DNA of 64,000 nt from Galeopsis tetrahit (taxonomy: Eukaryota; Streptophyta; Magnoliopsida; Lamiales; Lamiaceae): contig OY776119.1 in assembly GCA_963675135.1 (NCBI GenBank), positions 620,001 to 684,000 on the forward strand, written 5' to 3'. Every line of letters starts with the position of its first letter. The first letter of the stretch is position 1. The notes beneath the pieces were generated by a model. It was not told the DNA's origin, searched no databases, and saw only the letters and a program-made list of their open reading frames with translations. Shown piece after piece: positions 46,412 to 58,080 of the stretch. The position numbers and the translations under genes were made by a program.

Positions 46412-48834
46412 GGAAAATTCTCAAATGCACCATGTGCACCAAAACAGGTTTGGTGCACATGCTTTTGTCCTTATTCTACTATTATAACTTATTATCCTTT
46501 TTTTCTCTACTTTGATTATAATTCTATTTTTTTTTCTATTAATTAATTAATTAATTTATAATCTATTACTTTATTAATTAATTAATAAATTACAGTCCTT
46601 TCAAACTTTTTTCTTTAGTTTTTTTTTTTTCGTTTTTTTTTTGTTTTTTGTTTTTTCGTTTTTTTTTTCATTTTTTTTTTTAGTTTTTTTTTTAGTTTTT
46701 TTTTTTAGTTTTTTTTTTAGTTTTTTTTTTTCGTTTTTTTTTTTAGTTTTTTTTTTTTCGTTTTCTTTTTTTCGTTACTCACCTCCACTTTTCAATAATA
46801 ATAGTTGCTACTTTTCATTAATAAAATTTCCACTTTTCACTAATAACAGTTACCACTATTCAGTAACAAAATTTCCACTTTTCACTAATAATAATTATCA
46901 CTTTTCAGTAACAAAATTTCCACTTTTCAATAATAATAGTTACCACTTTTCAGTAACAAAATTCCCACTTTTCAATAATAAGAATTACACTTTTCAGTAA
47001 CAAAATCTCCACTTTTCAATAATAAGAATTACACTTTTCAGTTAAAATATCTATCACTTTTCACTAATAAAAATTACATTTTTAAGTTAAAATATCTACC
47101 ACTTTTCAATAATAAGAATTACACTTTTCAGTTGAAATATCTACCACTTTTCAATAATAAGAATTACACTTTTCAGTTAAAATATTTATCACTTTTCAAT
47201 AATAAAAATTACATTTTTAAGTTAAAATATCTACCACTTTTCAATAATAAGAATTACACTTTTCAGTTCAAATATCTACCACTTTTCAATAATAAGAATA
47301 ACATTTTTTCAATTTTAATAATAATTTTAACTGTACAATTTATAATTAAATATACCCGTTTTAATTAATTAATTAATTAATAAAGTAATGAAAAGTGGTA
47401 GATATTTTAACTGAAAAATGTAGTTTTTATTATTGAAAGTGGTAGATATTTGAACTGAAAAGTGTAATCTTATTATTGAAAAGTGGTAGATATTTGAACT
47501 GAAAAGTGTAATTCTTATTATTGAAAAGTGGTAGATATTTTAACTTAAAAATGTAATTTTTATTATTGAAAAGTGATAAATATTTTAACTGAAAAATGTA
47601 ATTCTTATTATTGAAAAGTGGAAATTTTGTTACTGAAAAGTAATAGATATTTTAACTGAAAAATGTAATATTTATTATTGAAAAGTGGTAGATATTTTAA
47701 CTGAAAAGTGTAATTCTTATTATTGAAAAGTGGTAACTATTATTATTGAAAAGTGGAAATTTTGTTACTGAAAAGTGGTAGCTATTATTAGTGAAAAGTG
47801 GTAATTTTGTTATGAAAAGTGATAATTATTATTAGTGAAAAGTGGAAATATTAATTAATTAAAACGGGTATATTTAATTATAAATTGTACAGTTAAAATT
47901 ATTATTAAAATTGAAAAAATGTTATTCTTATTATTGAAAAGTGGTAGATATTTGAACTGAAAAGTGTAATTCTTATTATTGAAAAGTGGTAGATATTTTA
48001 ACTAAAAAATGTAGTTTTTATTATTGAAAGTGGTAGATATTTGAACTGAAAAGTGTAATTCTTATTATTGAAAAGTAGTAGATATTTGAACTGAAAAGTG
48101 TAATTCTTATTATTGAAAAGTGGTAGATATTTGAACTGAAAAGTGTAATTCTTATTATTGAAAAGTGGTAGATATTTTAACTTAAAAATGTAATTTTTAT
48201 TATTGAAAAGTGATAAATATTTTAACTGAAAAGTGTAATTCTTATTATTGAAAAGTGGAAATTTTGTTACTGAAAAGTAGTAGATATTTTAACTGAAAAA
48301 TGTAATTTTTATTATTGAAAAGTGGTAGATTTTTTAATTGAAAAGTGTAATTCTTATTATTGAAAAGTGGTAACTATTATTATTGAAAAGTGGTAGCTAT
48401 TATTAGTGAAAAGTGGTAATTTTGTTATGAAAAGTGATAATTATTATTAGTGAAAAGTGAAAAAAAAAATGAAAAAAAAACGAAAAAAAAGTGATAATTA
48501 TTATTAGTGAAAAAAAAAACGAAAAAAAAAAAACGAAAAAAAAAAACAGAAAAAAAAAAAGAAAAAATAAACAAGTTTGAAAAAAAAAATCGAAAAAAAA
48601 AACAGAACAAAAAAACAAAAAAAAAAACAAAAAAAAAAGGAAAAAAAAAACATAAAAAAATGAAAAAAAAATAAGTTTGAAAGGATTTGAACCTGTGACC
48701 TCAAGCTTTTAAAAAGGTATCTATAACCACTAGAACATTCATTACTTAATTCTTTATGTTTGTCTTTATATATCGATATAGGATTGGTCTGTGCATTAGT
48801 GTGCACGTGCACACTGTGTACAGGAGACCAACTC
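46412..48834. mobile_element. MULE built of inverted tandem arrays, nested in CACTA
   Basis: AATAGAAAA is duplicated at 46403-46411 and 48835-48843. The ends share TCTC..T.CAC..TGTGCAC over about 29 bp. Nearly the whole interior is a 44-bp-type repeat (CTTTTCAATAATAAGAATTA / its inverse): inverted at 46780-47290, direct at 47390-47850 and 47945-48450. Poly-T with CG interruptions (46615-46770) mirrors poly-A with CG (48460-48660). A 100-bp block at 47290-47390 is inverted at 47855-47940. Non-coding; a tRNA-like piece sits near the right end. Confidence 0.85.
48683..48737 (-). other. tRNA-like fragment
   Basis: On the minus strand TCTAGTGGTTATAGAT (box A-like) and GGTTCAAATCC (box B-like) are spaced as in a tRNA-derived SINE head. 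No matching duplication was found, so it may be captured rather than inserted. Confidence 0.45.
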
Positions 48835-48913
48835 AATAGAAAATTATTGATTTCATTACTATATTAATTATTGACTAATTTATTATACTTTTAAATTTTA
48901 TTTATTAAAATAG

Positions 48914-50510
48914 ATGAGTCAAGATGCTAGTGGGGCCTCAGGATCTCGACGTAGGAGAGGCTCACTTAGGCCTGTTGAGCCTGCTACGTTGACGTCGTCG
49001 GCATCCGTTCCACAGCATTCGCCACCGTCATCTCAGTCGTCGGCAGCTCGTGGACATCCCACGCGGCCGGCCCGAGAACACAGACTGAAAATATGGATTG
49101 AGGGTGTACAGTAAGTAATTAATTAAATAATTTTAAGGTTTAACAATATTTAATAGCATCAATTTTTGTAGGTTTTTTTTTTAATTTATAATGTGTTTGT
49201 TTCTTAATATATAATGTCACAGCTTACTTCCTGGTAATGAGATATCGAAGGTTTGCTCTACGGTGATTACAGCGTGCAAGATTGTTGCGAATGGTTACTC
49301 TTGGCTGAAGGTGCCGCAGACGAAAAATGATGAATAGTGGGAGGAATTCCAGGTATTTGAGTGCATTCAATTAAATATTAATAAACAATTTATTATATAT
49401 ATTATTTGATAAATATGTTGATCGAATATGTGCAGAAACATGCTTATTGGCATAGGGAGTTATTTTCGGACAACGATATCCACCGTCACTGGCTATCTTC
49501 ATGTCAGTCTAGGTATAACGAGATAATGTACACCTGGAGGACTGCTTGGCGTAAACGTGGCGTGGTGCAGACGTTGGGGGTGGACGAAAATGGAGTCAAC
49601 GTGTGGAACACGTTGACCACGTATTGGAGTAGCCCGGAGTACATGAGGAAGTGTGAAATTGCTCGAGCCAACCGTACAAGTGATGGGGGAGGTGGGATGT
49701 CAAGGCATCGGGGGGGGGGGGGGGGGATCCGCGTATGAGCACTCAATTGCTCTAGTAAGTGTTCACTAAATTTATTTCAATTATTTATATTATATTATAT
49801 AAAATAATTTTTATATGCTCATTTTGGTACGAAATAGGAGCGGGAACTTGGGCGTGAACCCACACACGTGGATCGGTTGAACGTTCTTCATCCGTTTGAT
49901 CCAGATTCACAGACGTAAGTGTAATTAAATTGTGATGTTTTTTTAATATTTAATTAATTAAATGTATTGAACTATGTATTAATTTAATTTTTTTGTAATT
50001 ATGTAGTTGGATGTGAACCGGAGGATTGAAGAGGAGACGACACAGGTTTCTGCTGAAGCCGGCCCCAGCGCTCCGCCTGATCTTAACCGGATTTACCTGG
50101 ACGTTGCCCCGGCTGATCGAGGACGGGTCCTTGGCCTTGGCCGGATGAGCCGCTCAGTTAGAGCTGCGTCGTCCAGTTCGTCCCAGCGTGCATCGCAGGC
50201 CTCTGTATCCTCCACTGCTGTTCCGGACCCGAACGTAGTACACATGATGAACCACTACTTCCGACAGCTAACTGACACTATGGGTCGATCGTTGGGGATG
50301 TCTTCTGAACAAATAAATACATGTTTTGAACAGGCGATGAGCGTTCCCCCTCCGCCTTTCGATGCTCCGGTTGGTCCAGTTCCCCCTCCGCATTTCGATG
50401 CTCCGGTTGGTTCAGTTCCCCCTTTCAATGCTGCAGATGCAGAGGCAGACGACGACGGCTTGGATTTCATTGGTGGTGGTGATGAAGAGTTTTTTCCGTA
50501 TAATGATTGA
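48914..50510 (+). pseudogene. CACTA second gene, plant transposase (Transposase_24, En/Spm-associated)
   Basis: Likely the TNPA-like, subterminal-binding partner protein. Exons inferred: 48914-49110, 49223-49352, 49436-49754, 49838-49914 and about 50007-50510. The order fits Transposase_24: a Pro/Ser-rich N-terminus, GNEISKVCSTVITACKIVA, then a WRTAWRKRG..-type core with NVWNTLTTYWSSPEY, then GSAYEHSIAL, and a C-terminus with a proline repeat (PPPPFDAPVGP) and acidic end. Lesions: TAG at 49335-49337 just before the conserved Trp of exon 2; a 17-G run (49710-49726) that shifts frame by one base; and an exon 4/5 junction that is out of phase as read. The G-run could be a sequence error, but the stop is unambiguous. 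Confidence 0.75.
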
Positions 50511-50754
50511 TGTTTGAACTATTTATTTTTCTGTCGAACTATTTAATTTTCTGTCGAACTATTTATTTTTTCTGTCAAACTATTTAATTTTCCGTTGGAC
50601 ATATTTATTTCGGTTGATCGATGTTTGTCAATGGATTGTTTATTTATGTTATTGTTTTTAATTTATACATAATACATAATTTTTCGTTAGATTTTGGTAT
50701 AAAGTAAAGTATTTTTTATTTTATTTTTTCGATTTTTATTTTATCCCGCCAATA

Positions 50755-51000
50755 TTACCGACGGAAGTAAATATTCCGTCGGAAATAATGTCTGCCGACG
50801 GAAATAAATATTCCGTCGGAAATAAAGTCTGCCGACGGAAATAAATATTCCGTCGGAAATAAAGTCTGTCGACTGAAATTCCGTCGGCCATCTACTCTAC
50901 CGACGGAAGTTTGGGCGGCACCCTACCGACGGAATTTGGAATCCGTCGGTAGATTCAAAATGTACGCACCGACGGAATTTCAAATTCCGTCGGTAGTGCG
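50755..51000. repeat. Internal CCGACGG array upstream of TNP2
   Basis: About ten CCGACGGAA/TTCCGTCGG units, several as palindromes spaced by AATAAATA, identical in type to the terminal arrays. They lie between the end of the first gene and the TNP2 leader (TTTCTTCCCCTTTCTCTCTC), hence in the likely TNP2 promoter. Confidence 0.85.
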
Positions 51001-51252
51001 TAATATTTACAGAAAGTTTCTTCCCCTTTCTCTCTCTCAGTCGAAAAAAATTGTAGAAATTGTATGAGAGCAAGCAAATGGAGGTACGTTTTTCTTTTTT
51101 ACTTGGTTAAATTTTCTGGTTTAGTTGTGCATTTTATATGGTTATAGTTTAATTAGTTGTGCAATTTATATATTTGTAGTTTAGTTGTGTAGTTTAATTA
51201 GTTGTGCATTTTTTTATATGTTTGTAAGAATTTTATGTTAAATGTTTAACAG

Positions 51253-54200
51253 ATGGAATTGCCGGATCGTCGATGGATGTATGAAACTCCTAGGTTCATT
51301 TTAGGAAATGTGAATAGTGAATTTTACAATGAACTTGTGTCATTTGTTGAATTTGCAAAGCTCCACCCACATTACATGCATGGGGATTGTATCAAGTGTC
51401 CGTGTAATGCCAAAAAATGTCAGAATAAAATATTTAAGTCGATTGATGAGGTTTTGGTACATGTTCTGAAGAATGGTTTCACTGTTAATTATTATAACTG
51501 GACATTTCACGGCGAAGGACGTTGGCCTTATAACTTTGATCAAGTTTTATACTATTACACTGCTGGTATTTATGAAAGACAAATATATGGTAATCAAGCC
51601 GGCACGAGTAATGAACAACAGTTTGGTGGGGAACAACAGTTTGGTGGGGAACAACAGTTTGGGGAGGGAGAACAGTTTGGGGAGGGAGAACAGTTTGGGG
51701 AGGGAGAACCCAATATGTATCAAACAATGATAATGGAAGCCGGTTTTTCAAATGTAGAAGAGCAGCCGACAGATGAAGCATTTCGGTTTTATGAAATGCT
51801 CAAATTATGCGATCAAGATTTGTATCCGGGTTGTGATTCTCACTCTGAACTGTCATTTTATGCCCGACTTATGGCTATCAAGACCGAGAACAAGCTTTCT
51901 AACAGGGCATATGAGCAAATAACACAATTATGTAGGGAGATCTGCCCTCCTGAGAATAAGGTGCCTACAATGTATCATCAAAGCAAGCAAATGATGAAAA
52001 ATATGGGATTGCCGGTCGAGAAGATTGATTGTTGTGTAAACGGTTGCATGTTATATTGGGGTGATGAAGATAACAATCTGAACATGTGTAAGATGTGTGG
52101 TCATCCTCGTTACAAAGAGCCACGTCGGAAGGGGCCCGCTGGTCAATCGAAGTCGTCGAAGAAGAAAGTGGCACACAAGAAGATGTATTATCTTCCAATC
52201 ATTCCCCGTTTAATGAGATTGTATCAATCTACTGCCACAGCACAACACATGACGTGGCATGCAACAGATTCGTCTTCGACCGAGTCTAGGGAGATGCGAC
52301 ATCCGGCGGACTCGGAGGCCTGGAAACACCTTGACAACGTGTATCCCAATTTTTCTTCTGAACCGAGGAATGTGAGGCTAGGTTTGTGTACTGATGGTTT
52401 TGCACCGTTTGGGAGCTTTGGAAAGCAGTATTCGTTGTGGCCGGTGATTCTGACTCCGTATAATCTTCCTCCATGGATGTGCTTGAAACCTCAAACAATG
52501 TTTCTAACTGTATTGGTGCCAGGTCCGTCGAATCCAAAGGATAAACTTGACGTTTATCTCCAGCCTCTTATAAAAGACTTGATCTTTTTATGGGAAAGTG
52601 GTGTCCAAACGTATGATGTGTTCAGAAAACAGAATTTCACGATGCGTGCTGCTGTATTGTGGACCATTAGCGACTTTCCTGCATATTCTATGTTGTCTGG
52701 GTGGAAAACGGCTGGGTTTCAAGCATGTCCGTATTGTATGGATTTTTCTGAAGCTTTCAGTCTTGAGAAGAGTAGGAAAGTTACATGGTTCGATAATCAC
52801 CGAAAGTTCTTACCTCAAGATCATCCATTTAGAAGGAATAAGAACAACTTCTTGAAGAACAGAACAGTTACACACAATCGACCGCCCCTTCGAAACGGTA
52901 TTTTAATTATACAATTATTTGATCTAGTATAATGTTATACGTATATGTTTTATTAATTTCTTCTAGTATAATGTTACCGTACAGGACAAACGTTGTTACA
53001 TGAGATTCAGTGGACGGGTTTGAAAAAATCTACTGAGGAAAATGCAGCTGAACACAACGGTCGAATCCCAGGTGGATGGAATAGAAAGAGTATTTTTTGG
53101 GATTTGCCATACTGGAGTTCACTATTGATCCGACACAATTTGGACGTGATGCACATTGAGAAGAATGTGTTTGATAATGTGTTCCACACAATGATGAACA
53201 CAGAAGGCAGGACGAAAGATACTCCAAAGTCCCGGGAAGAGTTGAACATTTATTGTCGTCGCGAAGAGTTGAAAATGGATCCCAGTACAGGTAGATATCC
53301 GAAGGCTTGCTACACACTGGATAAGCCACAGAAACAACAACTGTGTCGTTGGATTCACGAGTTGAATTTTCCAGACAACTACGTGTCAAACTTGAGTCGA
53401 TGCGCAGACATAAACAGGGGTAAGGTTTCAGGGATGAAGAGTCACGATTGTCATGTTTTTATGCAGCGCTTGATACCGATTGCGTTCCGAGACGTTGTTC
53501 CTCTCAATGTGTGGAGGGCTATCACTGAATTAAGTCTTTTTTTTAGAGATTTAACATCTTCAACGATCAAGATCGATGATATGATTCGTTTGGAGCAAGA
53601 CATTCCAGTGATTTTGTGTAAGTTGGAACAAATTTTTCCACCTAGCTTCTTCAACTCCATGGAACACTTACCCGTTCATTTAGCGTATGAAGCCAGAATT
53701 TGTGGTCCAGTGCAGTACAGGTGGATGTACCCATTTGAAAGGTAAACTCTTACATTTTTCATTTTTTATATATACTACATGCATGCATGTTCACTGAATT
53801 AAAATATATGTTTTTTATTATAAATCAGATATCTCCACAACTTGAAACGCAATGCTAAACAAAAGACAAATTTGGAAGCATCGATTGTTAATGCATATTT
53901 GAATGAAGAGGTTGGCATGTTTTGTTCTTATTATTTTGAAGACTATGTCAACACTCGGTTGAGAAGTGAACCACGTAACTACGGTGGTAGAGATACAGAC
54001 AATATCGGTGAAGAGGTTGATGGAATGCTGTCTATATTCAAGTCTAAGGGACGACCAATAGGAAAATTCACTGAACGAGAGTGGGAGTCGAACAGAGAGG
54101 CAGAAATAGCACAAACGTATGTGTTATTGAATTGTGATGAAGTTCAGCCTTACATTGAGTAAGTATTTCATATTTTTATCATTACTTCATTTATGTAATT

Positions 54201-55163
54201 TAATATTAATTGTGATTGGATGTTGTGAATTAGGATGTATACTCAAGAACTAAGACGAACAGAACAAAACATCTCAGATACAGATATAGATGCTCGTCTT
54301 CAACGTGATTTTGCCCGATGGTTCCAACGTTGTGTGAGTACCATTTCCTTAAATTTTACGTAAATAAATATGATTCATAATTAATGTTAATTATTTGAAC
54401 TGTATAGGGACGGTCAAACGATTTTGGGAATCGATTCTTAAAGGATCTCAGCAAAGGACCACTACGTCGTGTAAAGACTTACAACGGCTATATTGTGAAG
54501 GGCTACAGATTTCATACATCTGAGTATGCATCGAGAAAAGCGACTACCAACAGTGGTGTTTGCGTTAGCAGTGCAAACTACAATGCAGATGCAAGTGACT
54601 ACTATGGGGTGTTGCACGAAGTCGTTGAAGTAGAATATTCGGGATATCCAACAAAGACTGTAGTGTTGTTCAAGTGTCATTGGTTTGATTCAGGCCCTTC
54701 AGGAACAAGGATTCATCCGGAGTACAAACTCGTCGATGTTAATCCGAAAAGGAGCTATATCGGGAATGATCCATTTGTATTTGCCCATCAAGTATCTCAA
54801 GTATACTACTGCAAGTATCCAGTACGATCACGTAGTAAAATTGAATGGCACGCTGTTTGCAAAGTAAAGACAAGATCAATGGTAGAAGTCCCTACAAAGG
54901 ACAGGAGTGATGAAGATGATTCTCCGTTTCAAACGGAACAAATAGAGGCTAGAACTGAAGTCTTTTCGGGAGATTTGAATATCCACGTAGACTTGACGGG
55001 TGGAAATTCACAATTGATCGAAATTGAAAACGATAATGAAAATGAGGAAGATGATGAAAATGAAGAGGATGAGGAGGAGGAGGAGGAGGATGATGAAGAG
55101 GAGGAAGATGAGACAAATAATCAAAATGTAGATGAAGAAGATGAAGAAGAAGAAGATGAATAA
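51253..55163 (+). CDS. TNP2-like CACTA transposase (apparently intact)
   Basis: Catalyses cut-and-paste movement of CACTA elements in the nucleus. Exons: 51253-52897, 52985-53741, 53829-54158, 54234-54333 and 54408-55163. All junctions are GT-AG and the frame is open for 1195 residues. Order: Transpos_assoc domain at about 5-85 (RRWMYETPRF, CIKCPCNAKKCQN, W.FHGE); a QQFGGE/QFGEGE repeat at about 120-152; a CxxC..CxxC zinc-like stretch (CCVNGCMLYW...CKMCGHPRY); the Transposase_21 core with MRHPADSEAWK, LCTDGFAPFG and WTISDFPAYSML carrying the likely catalytic acidic residues; DUF4218 (MEHLPVHLAYEARICGPVQY); DUF4216 (VLFKCHWFD); and a very acidic C-terminus. No stop or frameshift is seen. An array of subterminal-type motifs lies upstream. 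Whether it is expressed is unknown. Confidence 0.92.
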
Positions 55164-55780
55164 TAAATTATATAATGTAAGCTAATTATTTTATTATATG
55201 TACAATTTAAAAATATTTATCATTAAGTTACAACTAAAAATTGTGAAAAAAATTAATTTTTTGAAATTTTTTAAAATATAATTAGCAAAAAAATGAATAT
55301 TTTAGTATTTAAAAATATATAAATTATAGATTACAAATTTAATTATTTAATTTATGTGGATGACATTAATTTTTTGAAATTTTTTAAAAAATAATTAGCA
55401 AAAAAATGAATTTTTTACTAAAAAATATTAGTATTTTAGTTAAAATATGAATATTTTAGTATTTTAAAATATATAAATTATAAAAATATAAATTATAGAT
55501 TTCAAATTTAATTATTTGATATATATGAAAGAAATTAATTTTATGAATTTAAAAAAAAAAATGGGCCGAAAATGAGTACATATACAATTAATATCACAAT
55601 TACGAACAAGTAACACACTTGTCCGAGTGGTAGGCGCCCCTCTCTAGGCGCCCACACACCCGGGTTCGATTCCTAGCAAGGCCAGAATAAATGGTGGCCT
55701 TAATAACAGGTAGCGGGTCGGGTCGGGTCGGGGTCGGGTCCGATCCGCCCCAGTAATTTTTATTTGGGTTTCCTTATCCG
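55164..55780. other. CACTA 3' region with a tRNA-like element
   Basis: AT-rich 3' sequence with a duplication of an ATTAATTTTTTGAAATTTTT block (about 55250 and 55368). 55615-55695 has tRNA-like box A (TGTCCGAGTGG) and box B (GGTTCGATTCC), resembling a SINE head; no flanking duplication was found. GGGTCGGGTC repeats follow (55716-55740). No gene. Confidence 0.6.
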
Positions 55781-56235
55781 TCGGTACTACCGACGGAACC
55801 AACGACGGGCACCGACGGAATATAATTCCGAATTAAAAAATATAAAATCGAGTTCCGTCGGCAGATCCGTCGAAAAGTACCGACGGAATTCCCGACAGAA
55901 GCCGACGGATATATTTTTGAAAAAAAAAAAATTCTAAAATAAATTTTCGTCGGCAAGTCCGTCGGTACTACCGACGGACGTCCGACGGAATTGCCGACAG
56001 AAATCAGACCCGGTTTCAAAACGGGTCATTCGGTCTACCGACGGAATGAGATCCGTCGGCAGGCTCGACTGATTTATTCCGTCGGGAATCCGTCGGTACT
56101 ACCGACGGAAAAAAAAATTCCGTCGGTAAACCGGGCCGACGAGCCTAGAACCGACTGAATTATTCCGTCGGTAGTTCCGTCGGAAACCACGCCTACCGAC
56201 CACAATTCCGTCGGTAGATCCGTCGGTAAAACGCG
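55780..56235. repeat. CACTA right subterminal repeats
   Basis: Dense CCGACGGAA/TTCCGTCGG units up to the terminal inverted repeat; the counterpart of 45177-45540. Confidence 0.85.
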
Positions 56236-56252
56236 TGTTTTTTGTAGTGGAG

Positions 56253-58035
56253 ACAAAAATCTTTCACTGACGGTTGGGAGCTATAAATTGAATTAAAGTC
56301 GTGAAAGATTCAATTGCAAGAGTGTCATAAAATTCTCTTAATTAATATAAATGTAGGAATGACAACAGGGTGGATTTGAGACGAGTTTGTCCTATTCGAG
56401 AACTCGCCCCACTAGAAATTTGAAAGACCCGGAACTTGCCTCGCCCTGAATGAGAACCCGGAACTTTTACACAAACATATATACATTAATATGAATATAA
56501 ATTTATCTTAATATACATGCACACATATTTATTGTAACTTGTGTGACGGGCCCGTAAAATGGATTGGTGGGACGACTTCGATAAAAATCACGACACATTT
56601 CATGTTCACTTGACCGAGTTTAAACTCGACCCGTAGATCCGACCCTTTGCCAATATTAAACAATATTAATTGACAGTTGCACGTGATTCTCGATCTATCT
56701 ACGTTTCTGACATTTTTTTAAAGAAAATTTGAAATATAGTGTAATTAATGATCATCATGGTCATGAATTGACATTATCGAGGCATTGAAAGCCCATACTG
56801 ATAAGAAATACTCCCTGCGCCACTTTTAGAATTTCATACAAATAAAAAAAAAATTAATGTTAATAATTATTGATATAACAAGACTATTATACTTGGAGAG
56901 CTTTTAGAAGAGCTCTCCAAGTGGGAGCTCTCCAAATCTCCAAGCTAAATTGCACTTGGAGAGCCCTTAATTGAATTTGGAGAACCCTTAAACTTGGACA
57001 GCTTCCACTTGGAGAGCTCTTTTCAAGCTCTCTGCAAGTATTATTAAATAAAAAAAATTAAATTAAGAGGAGTTACAAGTATTGTTAAATTACCATTTCA
57101 CACTAGGGAGCTACAAGTATTGTTCTCCCAACATAAAGAGTGTCCAGCCTCGGCCTCCTTTCACGACTGGTGTGCAGCACCTAGACTAGTGTGCGAATAA
57201 TTGTTCTTCGAATATGACCTGGTGTTTTTATGTATGTTTTGTTGCTTTTATCGCTTCTATCCTACTGACAAAAAAAAAAAAAAAGAGTAGTGTTATAAAT
57301 TTATATATCACAAAAAATAAGAAGACAAATTTGGAAAAATATCATTAATATTTTTTGAAAAAGTATTGAAAACTTTTTTTAGTTTAAAAAATGACGAATA
57401 AAGTGTATAACTTCAACAATTGCCTATCACTAAAGATTTTTATTAGAAAAGTTGTAATTACAGGATCTCTATCCTTGTGTAACCACAATATTTCTTTAAT
57501 TTATAGTGCAGAATATTGCCCGCCTGTTCACATTCTCGAATCATTTATTTTTAAGTACGATTATTGAAAATATGAGCAAAAATTTAATTGGAAATATGAA
57601 GTGCAACGCATATTTATTAATTAATTAACATGAACATGCAAACTTAATTGTACTTGCAAAATCTTATAACACATCAACTACATCAGTAGTTATATTAAAA
57701 GACAAAAAATGTATATGAGGCGATACCATACATGAGATTATGAGAATGATTTTTATTACATGTATATTGTTTGACCCGCTCATATATACACAATAACAAA
57801 AAAAATTAGTGACTGACTTCTCTCATTATTGCACGATTCTCCAACTGAAAATCTTTAGTGACGACAAATTTATTATTAATAAAAGTATCTGTCACTAAAA
57901 GTTAATCTTCAACTACCCCTAACTTACACATGTGATTCATTTATTTCATGAGGGTCCATTCTTAATTTATTTCCCCATCTTGCCTCACCCATCATATCAG
58001 AATACTTAATTACATTATATTTAAACCTAATAAAT
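56253..58035. other. Spacer upstream of WSD copy 6
   Basis: 56340-56780 is the spacer module with GGGATGACAACA, GGGACGACTTCGA and GTTTCTGACATTTTTT (as at 26490, 62545 and 9700). 56817-56830 is a lone Stowaway-like end. 56885-57045 is a diverged relative of the 27830 hairpin MITE (CTTGGAGAGCTTTTAGAAG). 57795-57900 resembles the 26984 CACTA MITE, decayed. No gene is seen. Confidence 0.6.
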
Positions 58036-58080
58036 ATGTATACGTCCATGGGTTCATTCACTCATACAACAAAATTATCC

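Larger units (their letters stand above)
45157..56249 (+). mobile_element. CACTA (En/Spm) transposon, complete ends
   Basis: The element is 11.1 kb. Ends: CACTACAAAAAACGCGG at the left and the inverse of CACTACAAAAAACACGCG at the right. GAG is duplicated at 45154-45156 and 56250-56252, as expected for a 3-bp CACTA duplication. Subterminal arrays of CCGACGGAA/TTCCGTCGG lie at both ends. It encodes a TNP2-type transposase (51253-55163) and a second, damaged Transposase_24-type gene (48914-50510). A 2.4-kb MULE is nested at 46412-48834. It lies in the spacer between WSD copies 5 and 6. Confidence 0.95.

Noticed and set aside
46641..47368. Phe/Asn-rich open frames of 119 and 78 codons
   Set aside because: They are translations of poly-T and of the 44-bp-type satellite inside the nested MULE.
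47370..48450. CRISPR-like regular repeats
   Set aside because: Tandem satellite without unique spacers, in plant nuclear DNA and bounded by a transposon duplication.
55615..55695. Possible tRNA gene in the CACTA 3' region
   Set aside because: Box A and box B are present, but acceptor stem pairing is not evident; more likely a SINE head or tRNA relic.
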